This document shows positions 7,360 through 17,828 of a stretch of 64,000 nucleotides of DNA, in pieces. Position 1 is the first letter of the stretch. Each line of letters opens with the position of its first letter. The notes beneath the pieces are model-generated. The model was not told where the DNA came from. It searched no databases and saw nothing but the letters and a program-made list of their open reading frames with translations. The DNA comes from Deinococcus apachensis DSM 19763 (GTDB lineage: Bacteria > Deinococcota > Deinococci > Deinococcales > Deinococcaceae), in NCBI RefSeq assembly GCF_000381345.1, contig NZ_KB906402.1, positions 124,001 to 188,000 of the forward strand, given 5' to 3'. A program made the position numbers and the translations under genes.

Positions 7360-8888
7360 GCCGTTTCTCCTTGAGGGGTGAGGTGGTAAAGCTCCGCGTA
7401 CTTGCCGCGCAGGTAGGCGAGGTAGGGGGCGGGGTCGAGGCCCTGGCCCGTCGCGCGTTCCAGAAGCTCGGCCGGGCTGTAGGTTCGCCCGTGCCGGTAG
7501 ACGTTCTCCGTCAGCCACTCGCGCAGGGGGGCATATTCGCCGCGCGCCAGGCTCTCCTCCAGCCCCGGCACGCCCTTCCGCGCCGCCGCATAGAACTGCG
7601 AGGCCATCACGTTCCCCACCGTGTACGTCGGGAAGGAGCCGAAGAGGCCCGCCGACCAGTGAATGTCCTGGAGGGCGCCGGAGGCGAAGTCGGGCGGGGT
7701 GACGCCCAGGTAGTCGTTCACCTTCGCGTTCCAGACCTCGGGGAGGTCGGCGACCCTCAGGCTGCCGTCCATCAAGGCCATCTCCAGCTCCACGCGCAGC
7801 ATGATATGAAGGTCGTACGTGACTTCATCCGCCTCCACGCGAATCAGGGAGGGGCGCACCCGATTGACGGCCCGCCAGAACTCCTCGCCGGTCACGTCCG
7901 CGAGTTGTTCCGGGAAGACCTCTTGCAGACGCGGGAAGTGGTGTGCCCAGAACGCGCGGGAGCGGCCCACCCGGTTCTCCCACAGCCGCGACTGGCTCTC
8001 GTGGGTGCCGTAGCTCGTGCCGCCGACCGCGTACAGGCCCAGCAGGTCCGAGGCCAGCACCGTGCGGGTGAGCGCCGGATCGATATTTTGCTCGTACAAC
8101 GCGTGCCCCGTCTCGTGCAGGGTGCCGAAGAGGGCGCCGGGCAGAAAATCGCGTCGGTAGCGGGTGGTGATCCGCACGTCCTGGCGGGTGAAGGAGATTT
8201 CGAAGGGGTGGGCGGAGGCGTCCAGCCGTCCCCGCGTCAGGTCGTAGCCGAACGCCTGGGCGATTTCGAGGGCGAAGGCGCGTTGCCGGTCCTCCGGGTA
8301 GTCGCGGGTCAGGAAGTCGGCGCGCGGCTCGGGAGCGGCGCGAATCTCGTTCAGGAGGGGGAGGAGTCCGGTCCGGAGCCCAGCGAACAACGTCTGCAAC
8401 GTTCCCGCCGTCATCCCCGGCTCGTACTGGCGCACGAGGGCGTCGTAGGGATGCTCCTCGAACCCGATGGCGTCCGCGAGGCGGCGGTTCAGCGCCACCA
8501 TCCGTTCGAGTTCGGGGGCGAAGGCGGCGAAGTCGTTCTCTCCTTTGGCCCGCGCCCACACCGCCTGCGCCCGGTTTTTCGCCTCGGCCAGCTCGCGCGT
8601 GAGCCCCTCGGGGACGCGGGAAAGGAGGTCCACCGCCTCACGGGCCTGCCGCACGGCGCGGGCCTCTCGGTCATTGAGGGTTGAGAGGTTCGCCTCGGCC
8701 TTCTCCAACGCCGTCAACAATGCCGGAGCGGTCAACCGTTCCTGGGCGATGGCACTGACGGTGGCGAGTTGATGCCCCCGCGTCTCGGTTCCGCCGGGCG
8801 GCATCTGCGTCCGGGCATCCCAGTTCAGCACGTTGATGACGCACAGCAGATCGTTGATCTGCGCGAGTTGGGTGTTCAGTTCGTTCAT
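7356..8888 (-). CDS. Carboxypeptidase Taq (M32) family metallocarboxypeptidase
   Basis: A 510-residue member of peptidase family M32, first described as carboxypeptidase Taq from Thermus. It removes residues from peptide C-termini. The zinc-binding HETGH is at residues 258-262, and the M32-specific 'GTHESQSRLWEN' block, which supplies the third zinc ligand, follows. Length matches the family (about 500). There is no signal peptide, so it is cytosolic. The start ATG at 8888 overlaps the M20 peptidase stop by 4 nt and its own stop overlaps the following SDR start, so it is coupled on both sides. It fits degradation of peptides brought in by the Dpp-type transporters. Confidence 0.95.
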   Translation of the reverse strand: MNELNTQLAQINDLLCVINVLNWDARTQMPPGGTETRGHQLATVSAIAQERLTAPALLTALEKAEANLSTLNDREARAVRQAREAVDLLSRVPEGLTRELAEAKNRAQAVWARAKGENDFAAFAPELERMVALNRRLADAIGFEEHPYDALVRQYEPGMTAGTLQTLFAGLRTGLLPLLNEIRAAPEPRADFLTRDYPEDRQRAFALEIAQAFGYDLTRGRLDASAHPFEISFTRQDVRITTRYRRDFLPGALFGTLHETGHALYEQNIDPALTRTVLASDLLGLYAVGGTSYGTHESQSRLWENRVGRSRAFWAHHFPRLQEVFPEQLADVTGEEFWRAVNRVRPSLIRVEADEVTYDLHIMLRVELEMALMDGSLRVADLPEVWNAKVNDYLGVTPPDFASGALQDIHWSAGLFGSFPTYTVGNVMASQFYAAARKGVPGLEESLARGEYAPLREWLTENVYRHGRTYSPAELLERATGQGLDPAPYLAYLRGKYAELYHLTPQGETA

Positions 8889-10273
8889 GCCGGTGTTGCC
8901 TCCCTCACCGCGAGTGCCTGCCACAGCAGCGCCCAGGCCCGCTGCCCCTCGTACAGGCGGGGAACGCGGAAGAACTCGTTGGGCGCGTGAATGTCCTCGT
9001 CGCCCACCGCGAAGGAGAAGAAGATCGTCTCCAGGCCGAGTTCGCGCTGGAACACCTCGCAGATGGGGATGGAGCCGCCCATGCCGACTTCGAGGGGCGG
9101 CTGGCCGTAGACCTGGGTGAGAACCTTGCGGGCGGCAAGCAGGGCGGGATGATTGTTGGGAATCCGGTACGCCCGGGCCCCGTGGTCGGAGGCTCGAACG
9201 TCGAGCGTCACACCGGGCGGGAGGTGCGTTTCCAGGTGGCGGACGACGGCCTGAGCGACCCGCTCCGGGTCCTGACTCGCCACGAGACGGCAGGTGATCT
9301 TGGCGTGCGCCTCGCTCGGCAACACCGTCTTGGTGCCCTCCCCGGTGTAGCCGCCCCACATCCCGTTGACCTCCAGTGTCGGGCGGGTCCATAGGCGTTC
9401 AAGTGTGGAGTAGTCGTCCTCGCCGACCAGTTCGGGGGCGCCGACTTCCGCGCGGTAAACGTCCTCGTCGAAGGGCAGGGCTCGGAGGCTCGCCCGCTCG
9501 CCCTCGCCCAACTCCTGGACATCGTCGTAAAAACCGTCTACCGCTACTCTGCCCTGCTCGTCATGCAATCCGGCGATGAGTGAGGCCAGGGCATGCAGCG
9601 GGTTTTGCACCGCGCCCCCGTGCCGCCCCGAGTGCAGGTCCTTGCTGGGGCCGCGCAGGGTGAATTCGAGTCCGGTGAGACCACGCGAACTCACGGTCAG
9701 CGTGGGCACGTCCGCCCGCCACATCCCCCCGTCGGCGGAGAGCACCACGTCCGCGCGCAGCCGCCCCGCGTGTTCCCGCACGAACGGCGCGAGGTTGGGG
9801 CTGCCGACCTCCTCCTCGCCCTCGAAGAGGAATTTGACGTTGAGGGGGAGCCTTCCCCGTGTTTGGAAGAAGGCCTCTGCCGCCTGAACCGGGATCAGCA
9901 GCGGCCCCTTGTCGTCCGACACCCCGCGCCCGTAGACCCGTTCCCCCCGCACCGTCGGCGTGAAGGGCCGGCTCTCCCAGCGGTCCAGGGGGTCGGGCGG
10001 CTGCACGTCGTAATGCCCGTAGACGAGGACGGTGGGTGCGTCCGGCGCACCGAGCCACTCGGCATAGACGACGGGATGGCCGGGCGTGTCGAGGACTTCG
10101 ACCGTCAGGGGACCGGTGGCGCGCAGACGGTCGGCGAGCCAATCGGCCGCACGCCGCACCTCTCCCCTGCTCTCCGGGTCCGTGCTCACGCTGGGAATTG
10201 CGCCGAAGGTCAGAAGGTCTGCCAGGTTCGCGTCCTTCTTCCCGTCCAGATACGCCAGAACCTCCTCCATCAT
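8885..10273 (-). CDS. M20 family dipeptidase/metallopeptidase
   Basis: A 462-residue cytosolic zinc peptidase of family M20 in the dipeptidase/carnosinase-like branch. Residues include the first metal His in 'VYGHYDVQPP', the bridging Asp in 'GRGVSDDKGP', and the catalytic Glu pair in 'FEGEEEVGSPN'. The dimerisation-domain histidine appears in 'KDLHSGRHGG', and a late 'DEDIHAPNE' supplies the last metal ligand. The start at ATG 10273 overlaps the preceding SDR stop (ATGA). It probably cleaves dipeptides or N-acyl/carbamoyl amino acids; substrate cannot be settled. Its neighbours (M32 peptidase, creatininase, transporters) point to use of imported peptides or amides. Confidence 0.92.
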   Translation of the reverse strand: MMEEVLAYLDGKKDANLADLLTFGAIPSVSTDPESRGEVRRAADWLADRLRATGPLTVEVLDTPGHPVVYAEWLGAPDAPTVLVYGHYDVQPPDPLDRWESRPFTPTVRGERVYGRGVSDDKGPLLIPVQAAEAFFQTRGRLPLNVKFLFEGEEEVGSPNLAPFVREHAGRLRADVVLSADGGMWRADVPTLTVSSRGLTGLEFTLRGPSKDLHSGRHGGAVQNPLHALASLIAGLHDEQGRVAVDGFYDDVQELGEGERASLRALPFDEDVYRAEVGAPELVGEDDYSTLERLWTRPTLEVNGMWGGYTGEGTKTVLPSEAHAKITCRLVASQDPERVAQAVVRHLETHLPPGVTLDVRASDHGARAYRIPNNHPALLAARKVLTQVYGQPPLEVGMGGSIPICEVFQRELGLETIFFSFAVGDEDIHAPNEFFRVPRLYEGQRAWALLWQALAVREATPA

Positions 10274-11034
10274 TTCCCCCCGTCCACGCTGAGGACCTGC
10301 CCGGTGATCCAGCCCGCGTACTCGGAGGCGAAGAAGAGGACGGCATGCGCGATGTCGTCGGGCGTCCCCAGTTTTTTCAGCGCGATCCCCTCCACCAACT
10401 TTCTCTGCCCCTCCTCGCCGTAGCTCTCCCACTGCCTTTCCGTCGTCGGGTTGCTCCGCACGAAGCCCGGCGCGACGTTGTTCACGGTGATGCCGAAGGG
10501 GCCGAGTTCGTGCGCGAGTTGCCGGGTCAGGCCGATCTGCGCGGCCTTGGCGCTCGCGTAGGCCTGAATGCCCGTGAGGCTCACGCCCAGCCCCGCCCCG
10601 CTGGAGATGTTGACGATGCGCCCGGAGCCCCGCGCCTTCATCAGCGGCGCGGCGGCCTGCGCGAAGTAGAAGGCGCCGTCCACGTTCACCCGGAAGATGG
10701 CGTGCCAGTCGTCCTCAGAAATTTCTTCCAGAGGTCGCCCCACCTGGCCCAGCACGCCGCCCGCGTTGTTCACGAGCACGTCCACCCGCTCTCCCCCACT
10801 CGCCTCCTGCACGAAGGCTTGGACGGTTTCGCAGTCGCTTACGTCCACCACGCGGACGTTGAGGGGCACGCTGCGTTCCAGCGCCTGCTGCTCCGTCATC
10901 GCCAGCCCGTCCCGGTTCAGGTCGCAGGCCCAGACGGTCGCGCCGCGCTCGGCGAAGGCGAGGGAGATCGCGCGCCCGAAGCCGTGGGCCGCCCCGGTGA
11001 CGATCACCCGCTGCCCGTCGAAGCGGACGTTCAC
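10270..11034 (-). CDS. SDR family oxidoreductase
   Basis: A 254-residue classical SDR. It has the cofactor motif TGAAHGFGRA, the acidic 'CDLN' segment after the second strand (favouring NAD), NNAGG, the catalytic serine in NISSGAG, and YASAK. The ending 'WITGQVLSVDGGK' is typical of FabG-like enzymes. The gene overlaps its upstream neighbour at 11031-11034 and the downstream M20 gene at 10270-10273. It is the second SDR of the cluster and is only distantly like the one at 6598, so it is not a recent duplicate. Substrate unknown. Confidence 0.9.
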   Translation of the reverse strand: MNVRFDGQRVIVTGAAHGFGRAISLAFAERGATVWACDLNRDGLAMTEQQALERSVPLNVRVVDVSDCETVQAFVQEASGGERVDVLVNNAGGVLGQVGRPLEEISEDDWHAIFRVNVDGAFYFAQAAAPLMKARGSGRIVNISSGAGLGVSLTGIQAYASAKAAQIGLTRQLAHELGPFGITVNNVAPGFVRSNPTTERQWESYGEEGQRKLVEGIALKKLGTPDDIAHAVLFFASEYAGWITGQVLSVDGGK

Positions 11035-12053
11035 ACCCGCACCGCCATCACGGCGCGCAGTTCATCCAGGTTGGCGGTGCCGAAGTCCCGCCGCCCCTCC
11101 TCCAGGTCATGCACCAGTTCGATCAGGCGCGCGGTGAGGGGGGTGGGCACGCCCCACTTCTCCCCGAAGGCGACGATGGGGCCGAGTTGCGCATCCGCTT
11201 CAGTGCGGCGCTTGCGAACGGCCAGGTCGCGCCAGATGCCGCTGTGGGTCTTGGCACTCTTCCGGTTGAAGGTGACCATGTCGTCGAGGGAACGCTGGGA
11301 GGTTTCCTCGGAGGCGCCGGGCAGGAAGGCCGTGGGGTCGAAGCCGTTGAAGCTCTCCAGCTTGATGCCCCCGGCGGTCGCCACCCGCAGCACCTCGCGG
11401 GCGATCTCGCTGTAGAGGGGGCGGTACTCGGGCCACGCGAGGGCGTCCGCGATGCCGTCGTTCGTGAGGGCGGTGGCGAAGAGTTGCGCCCCGTAGGCGA
11501 GCTTGCTCCACAGGTAGCCGAGGATATTGGGCGTGAGGACGGCGTTGGGCTCGAACTGGCGAAAGGCCGCGTACAACTCCTGTGCCCGCTCGCTCGCCCT
11601 GCCGTCCAGTTCCCCCAGCACGACCGCGCCCCGCCCCCCGTAGTGAATGACGCCCGGCGAGAGGTAGTCGGCGCCGAAGTTGACGAAGCTGCCGAGGACG
11701 CGTCCCGGGCCGAAGTGCTCCGCCAGCGTGAGGGGATTGAGGCCGTTCTGCACGGAAACCACGCAACCGTCCGGCGCCAGATGCGGCGCGAGGGCGAGCG
11801 CAGCCCCCTCGGTGTCCTGCGCCTTGGTGCAGAGCAGCACCCGGTCCCACTGGCCGCTGAGGCTTTCGGGCGTGGCGGCGGTGGCGGGCACGGTGAACTC
11901 AGTAATGGGTCCCTCGATCCGCAGGCCGCTCCTGTTCATCGCCGCCACGTGCTCCGCCGCGCGGTCCACGAAGGTCACGTCATGCCCCTCCCGCACGAGG
12001 TGCGCGCCGATGGTGCCGCCGATGGCCCCCGCGCCCCAGACCAGCAGCCTCAT
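11031..12053 (-). CDS. Ketopantoate reductase family protein (PanE/ApbA-like)
   Basis: A 340-residue NADPH-dependent 2-keto acid reductase of the PanE/ApbA fold. It has the N-terminal Rossmann motif 'GAGAIGGTIGAHL', 'VLLCTKAQDT' and 'VSVQNGLN'. The central helix 'ILGYLWSKLAYGAQ' holds the conserved lysine of this family, and an all-helical C-terminal domain follows. It is somewhat longer than true E. coli PanE (about 300), and it sits in a catabolic cluster rather than with pantothenate genes, so reduction or oxidation of another hydroxy/keto acid is more likely than pantoate synthesis (inference). Both ends overlap neighbours by 4 nt. Confidence 0.85.
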   Translation of the reverse strand: MRLLVWGAGAIGGTIGAHLVREGHDVTFVDRAAEHVAAMNRSGLRIEGPITEFTVPATAATPESLSGQWDRVLLCTKAQDTEGAALALAPHLAPDGCVVSVQNGLNPLTLAEHFGPGRVLGSFVNFGADYLSPGVIHYGGRGAVVLGELDGRASERAQELYAAFRQFEPNAVLTPNILGYLWSKLAYGAQLFATALTNDGIADALAWPEYRPLYSEIAREVLRVATAGGIKLESFNGFDPTAFLPGASEETSQRSLDDMVTFNRKSAKTHSGIWRDLAVRKRRTEADAQLGPIVAFGEKWGVPTPLTARLIELVHDLEEGRRDFGTANLDELRAVMAVRV

Positions 12054-12796
12054 CGTTGCCCCCGGCCGAAACCGACGGGAGCGGCCGTCCGGTCCTCGCC
12101 CCAGCCACCCTCCAGCAACTCGCGCGTCTCCCCCACCGCCACGTCCCAGATCGCCCGCATGTCCTCGTCGGGGCGCTGGTAGCGTCCGCCGTAATTCCCT
12201 TCACCCAGGAAGTCGCGCAGTTCCCGGGGGGGCAGCAGGCGCAGGCGGTCGAGATCGGTCATGGGCTTTTCCTCGTCGGGCAGGTCCACACCTTCCAGCC
12301 GCGTCCAGGGGAAGTTCTCCATCCACGAGGCGTGGGAGGCGTTGGGGTCGGTGGCCTGCACCTTGGCCCACACCCGCGGCGCGTTCCACCAGTTGTGGAA
12401 CTTCACGCGCGCCTCCGGGTGGTCGGCCATCCACTCGCCCACAAAGCCCTGCGCGGGCGAGTTGCCGCCGTGCCCGTTCACGATCAGGATGCGGCGGAAG
12501 CCCTGCTCGTAGAGGCCGTCCAGGATGTCCCGCACGACCGCGAGATAGGTCTGGACCCGCAATGTCACGCTTCCGGGGTACGCGCGGAAATACGGGGTGA
12601 TCCCGTAGGGCAGCACTGGAAAGACAGGCACACCGAGCGGTTCGGCGGCCTCCTCCGCGAGCTTCGAGGGCAGGATGTTGTCCACGCACAGGCTGAGGTA
12701 GGCGTGCTGCTCGGTGCTGCCCAGGGGCAGGACGCAGCGGTCGTCGCGGGTCAGGTGCTCCTCGACCTGCATCCAGTTCATGTCCTCAATTCGCAT
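12050..12796 (-). CDS. Creatininase family protein (creatinine amidohydrolase fold)
   Basis: A 248-residue member of the creatininase (creatinine amidohydrolase) superfamily, which hydrolyses cyclic amides and related substrates with a binuclear metal site. The N-terminal block LPLGSTEQH, with an Asp a few residues later, and 'IVNGHGGNSP' correspond to the metal-binding regions. The usual 'EQHGPHLP' is altered to 'EQHAYLSL', so it is not a standard creatininase and may act on another substrate. I chose ATG 12796 (MRIEDMNWMQVEEHL), with AAAGGA upstream, over the in-frame ATG eight codons earlier. It overlaps the end of the regulator gene by 11 nt. Confidence 0.85.
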   Translation of the reverse strand: MRIEDMNWMQVEEHLTRDDRCVLPLGSTEQHAYLSLCVDNILPSKLAEEAAEPLGVPVFPVLPYGITPYFRAYPGSVTLRVQTYLAVVRDILDGLYEQGFRRILIVNGHGGNSPAQGFVGEWMADHPEARVKFHNWWNAPRVWAKVQATDPNASHASWMENFPWTRLEGVDLPDEEKPMTDLDRLRLLPPRELRDFLGEGNYGGRYQRPDEDMRAIWDVAVGETRELLEGGWGEDRTAAPVGFGRGQR

Positions 12797-13825
12797 GGGG
12801 GGTCCTTTCTTCAGGGGCACGGTCCTGGGAGGCCAGCCTCATCCGCCGCTCCTCGATCAGGGGGAGGAGGGTGCCCTCCACAGCGCGGGGGTCGGGGACG
12901 TGGCGGTACTCAAAGGCCTGGGTGCCGCTGGGGAGCTCGGCCACGACCCGCTCCGAGCCTGTGGCGTACACGATCACGTCGCTGCCGCGCAGCAGCTCGG
13001 GGAGCCCCGGGCTGTCCAGGGTGACGGCCTGAACGTGGTCGATGTGCGGGGCGAAGCGCGCCACCCCCGCCCGCATGGTGGGCAGGAAGTCCTCGAAGGT
13101 GACGACCAGGCCCAGCCGCATGAGGGGACTCAGGGCGGCGAGCGCCGTGCGGGTGAAATCGGCCGGGATGAACTGCACCGACACGACCGGGGGGCCGCTC
13201 AGCAGGTCGCGCACCTGGGCCTCGCGGTGGCCGAGGGTAATGACGAGGTCCATCTCCGAGACCCGCGCCGCCACCGCGTCGTCCAGCAGGTCCTGCACCG
13301 TGAGGGCCTCGATGCGGTCCCCCGGGGGCAGCTGCTTTCTCAGCTCGTCCACGTAAAAGCGGGTCGCCTCGGGGAAGATGCCGACGAAGGCGAGGCGCAA
13401 CGGGCGCTCCGGGGAGCGGAGACGGCCCAGCCCGGTGCCCAGCGCCTGCGAGACCTCCTCGGGGGTGAAGCCCAGCCGCTCCGCCTCGGCGAGCAGCCGC
13501 TCGACCGCCCGGTGCAGCGCCGCGAGGTCGCGCTTTGGCGCCCCATCCACCCCGTCCGCGACGAAGGTGCCGCGTCCCGGATGGGTGGTGAGCAGGCCCT
13601 TTTGCCCCAGTTCCTTGTACACCCCAGCCACCGTCACGTGCGCCAGCCCGAGGTCCTGCGAGAGTTCGCGCACCGACGGCATCTGCGCCCCGCGCGGAAT
13701 CTCCCCGCAGGCGACCCCGTACTCGATCTGCCCGCGCAGTTGCACCCCCACCGGCACCGCCAGCGAGCGGTCGATGCGGAAGGCGAAGCGCGGCGGGGCC
13801 GTGTCGGGAGGGGGGGCGGGCTCGC

Positions 13826-13829
<4 letters not shown>
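12786..13829 (-). CDS. GntR family transcriptional regulator with large C-terminal sensor domain
   Basis: A 347-residue regulator. Residues about 13-90 form a GntR winged helix (PVGVQLRGQIEYGVACGEIP, PSVRELSQDLGLAHVTV, GLLTTHPGRGTFV), of the YtrA-like subtype that lacks FCD or UTRA domains. The remaining 250 residues read as an alpha/beta receptor-like domain (RLAFVGIFPEATRFYVDEL, DLVITLGHREAQVRDLL, DVIVYATGSERV). This resembles periplasmic-binding-protein or PrpR-N-like folds, but I cannot name it. It sits inside the operon between the ATPase pair and the catabolic genes, overlapping the DppF-type gene by 4 nt, so it probably controls this operon by sensing a ligand or pathway product. Confidence 0.82.
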
Positions 13830-15863
<2,034 letters not shown>

Positions 15864-15867
<4 letters not shown>

Positions 15868-16727
15868 GAGCGGGGCCTCAGGGCGTCCGCCAGGCCGTCG
15901 CCGATCAGGCTGAAGCCCACACCCGCCAGCGTCAGCGCGAGGCCGGGGAAGGTCGAGACCCACCACGCGCTCGCCATGAAGTTCTTGCCGTCCGCGACCA
16001 TCACGCCCCACTCGGGGGTGGGGGGCTGCGCGCCCAGGCCCAGGTAGCCCAGCGACGCGCCGAGCAGGATGCCCAGGCTCATGTCGGTCATCAGGTACAC
16101 GATGCTCGGCGTGACCGCGTTCGGCAGCAGGTGGCGCAGCAACCTGCGCGCCGGGCTGTAGCCCATCACCTGGGCGGCCTGGGCGTACTCGGCCCTCTTC
16201 TGCGCCAGTACTTCCCCGCGCACCAGCCGCCAGTACGTCACCCACCCCACCGCGCTCACCGCGAGGTAGAGGTTGAGGAGCCCCGGCCCGAGCACGGCCA
16301 CGATGGCGATCACCAGCACCAGGAAGGGGAACACGACCACCAGGTCCGCCAGCCGCCCGAACACCGCGTCGAGCCACCCGCCCGTGAAGGCGGTCAGCGC
16401 GCCCATCAGGCTGCCGAACACGAAGGGGAAGAGGGTGGTGAAGAGGGCGATCTGGAGGTCGATGCGTGCCCCGTACACCACCCGCGAGTACACGTCGCGC
16501 CCGAAGTTGTCGGTGCCAAACACGTGCCCGGCGCTCGGCCCCTTGAGGATCGCGTTGTAGTCGAAGTCGGTGGGGCTGTGGGTGGCGACGAGCGCCGGGA
16601 ACAGCGCCGCGAACAGCAGCACGCCGAGGATGACCAGCCCCGCGAGCAGGGTGGGCTTGGGCCGCGAGCGCCGCCGGGTACGGCTGGGAAGGGGCGCCGT
16701 GGCCGCCGCGTCCGCGCCCCTAAGCAT
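15864..16727 (-). CDS. ABC transporter permease, DppC type (first transporter)
   Basis: A 287-residue DppC-family permease: first helix 'TLLAGLVILGVLLFAALFPAL', the family's 'HVFGTDNFGRDVYSRVVYGAR', the EAA loop 'YAQAAQVMGYSPARRLLRHL', and a final 'GDGLADALRPR'. It overlaps the DppB-type gene by 8 nt upstream and the ATPase gene by 4 nt downstream. Compared with the second DppC of the cluster (5683-6564) it shares only family motifs, so the two permease sets are not a recent tandem duplication. Confidence 0.93.
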
Positions 16728-17658
16728 GCTGCGCCCTCGGGTCGAGGCGGGCGTGGATGAGGTCGGTCAGCAGGAACACCAGGGAGACGATGACGGCGAA
16801 CATCAGCGTCAGCCCCTGGATCACCGGGTAGTCGCGCCCGAAGATCGCGTCCACCATCAGGCGGCCGACACCGGGGATGGCAAAGACGGTTTCAGTGATC
16901 ACCGCGCCGCCGATGAGCGCCCCGATGTTCAGGCCGAGCAGCGTGACGGTGGAGATCATCGCGTTCCGCAGGACGTGCCGCGTCATGATCACCCGGCTTC
17001 TCAGGCCCTTCGCCCGCGCGAAGTCCACGTATTCCGCCGTCAGCACCTCGATGATCGAGGCGCGCAGGGTCCGCATCAGGACCGCCGCGAGGTTGAAGCC
17101 CAGCGTCAGGGCGGGCAGGAAGAGGTAATAGAGGTGCTCGGCGAAGGTATCGCCGTACCCGCCGATGGGAAACCACCCCAGCCGCGCGCCCAGCAGGGTG
17201 AGCAGTTGCAGGGCGATGTAGAACACTGGCAGCGAGAGGCCGACCTGGAAGACGGCGCGAATCACGGCGTCCACCCAGGTGTTGCGCCGCACCGCGGCGA
17301 GCACCGCGAGCGGCACGGCGAGGAGCGCGCCCAGGACGGCGGCGTACAGCGTCAGAAACAGCGTGACGGGCAGCCGCTCGGCGATCAGCCGCAGCACCGG
17401 CACCTTGAGGCTGGTGCTGATCCCGAAGTCCCCCTGGAGCAGCCGCCCCACGAAGCGCGCGAACTGCACGGGCAGCGGCTGATCGAGGCCGAGTTCCCGC
17501 CGGGTGCGCTCGACGATCTCGGGGGTGGCGCGGTCTCCCAGGATGGCGCTCGCGGGGTCGCCGGGCAGCAGCCGCACGAGGGTGAACACCAGCACCGCCG
17601 CGAGGATCAGGGTGGGAATGATTTGCAGCAGGCGCGTGAGGACGTAGGTCCATCGCAT
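16720..17658 (-). CDS. ABC transporter permease, DppB type (first transporter)
   Basis: A 312-residue DppB-family permease. Features: N-terminal helix 'ILAAVLVFTLVRLLPGDPAS', 'LGLDQPLPVQFARFV', 'GDFGIS', membrane helices through 'LTLGFNLAAVLMRTLRAS', and the EAA loop 'FARAKGLRSRVIMTRHVLRN'. It is the first gene after the binding protein 17829-19400, separated by a 170-bp gap that contains a long hairpin. The DppBCDF gene order is the standard one for this importer family. Confidence 0.93.
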   Translation of the reverse strand: MRWTYVLTRLLQIIPTLILAAVLVFTLVRLLPGDPASAILGDRATPEIVERTRRELGLDQPLPVQFARFVGRLLQGDFGISTSLKVPVLRLIAERLPVTLFLTLYAAVLGALLAVPLAVLAAVRRNTWVDAVIRAVFQVGLSLPVFYIALQLLTLLGARLGWFPIGGYGDTFAEHLYYLFLPALTLGFNLAAVLMRTLRASIIEVLTAEYVDFARAKGLRSRVIMTRHVLRNAMISTVTLLGLNIGALIGGAVITETVFAIPGVGRLMVDAIFGRDYPVIQGLTLMFAVIVSLVFLLTDLIHARLDPRAQHA

Positions 17659-17728
17659 AGGAACCTCTTGGAGCTTTGGTTCAGAAGTGAGCCCCTCTTC
17701 ACCGAAGTGGTAGAGGCGAGGTTTTACT

Positions 17729-17770
17729 CCTCCCCCTTGACTTGCAAAGCTGCGAGGCAGAGGGGGGAGG
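17729..17770 (-). terminator. Stem-loop between binding-protein and permease genes (possible attenuator)
   Basis: On the minus strand, CCTCCCCCC is followed after about 25 nt by GGGGGAGG and then TAAAACC, about 60 nt beyond the binding-protein stop. Stable hairpins after solute-binding protein genes commonly raise their expression relative to the permeases. There is no strong U-run, so partial attenuation or mRNA protection is more likely than full termination. Confidence 0.35.
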
Positions 17771-17828
17771 CCGGGTGGGGGTGAACGGGCCTGACGTTCA
17801 AGAAAAACGGTTCGTCAAATCCTCGTCT

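Noticed and set aside
4666..7374. Open frame of 902 codons on the plus strand
   Set aside because: It is antisense to the binding-protein, permease and SDR genes, which have clear family motifs. The antisense frame is low-complexity (His/Asp/Gln/Arg-rich), as expected opposite GC-rich genes.
6598..7518. Longer version of the SDR gene starting upstream of 7359
   Set aside because: The extra residues lie in the M32 peptidase gene and are arginine/proline-rich; the ATG at 7359 in an ATGA overlap is the natural start.
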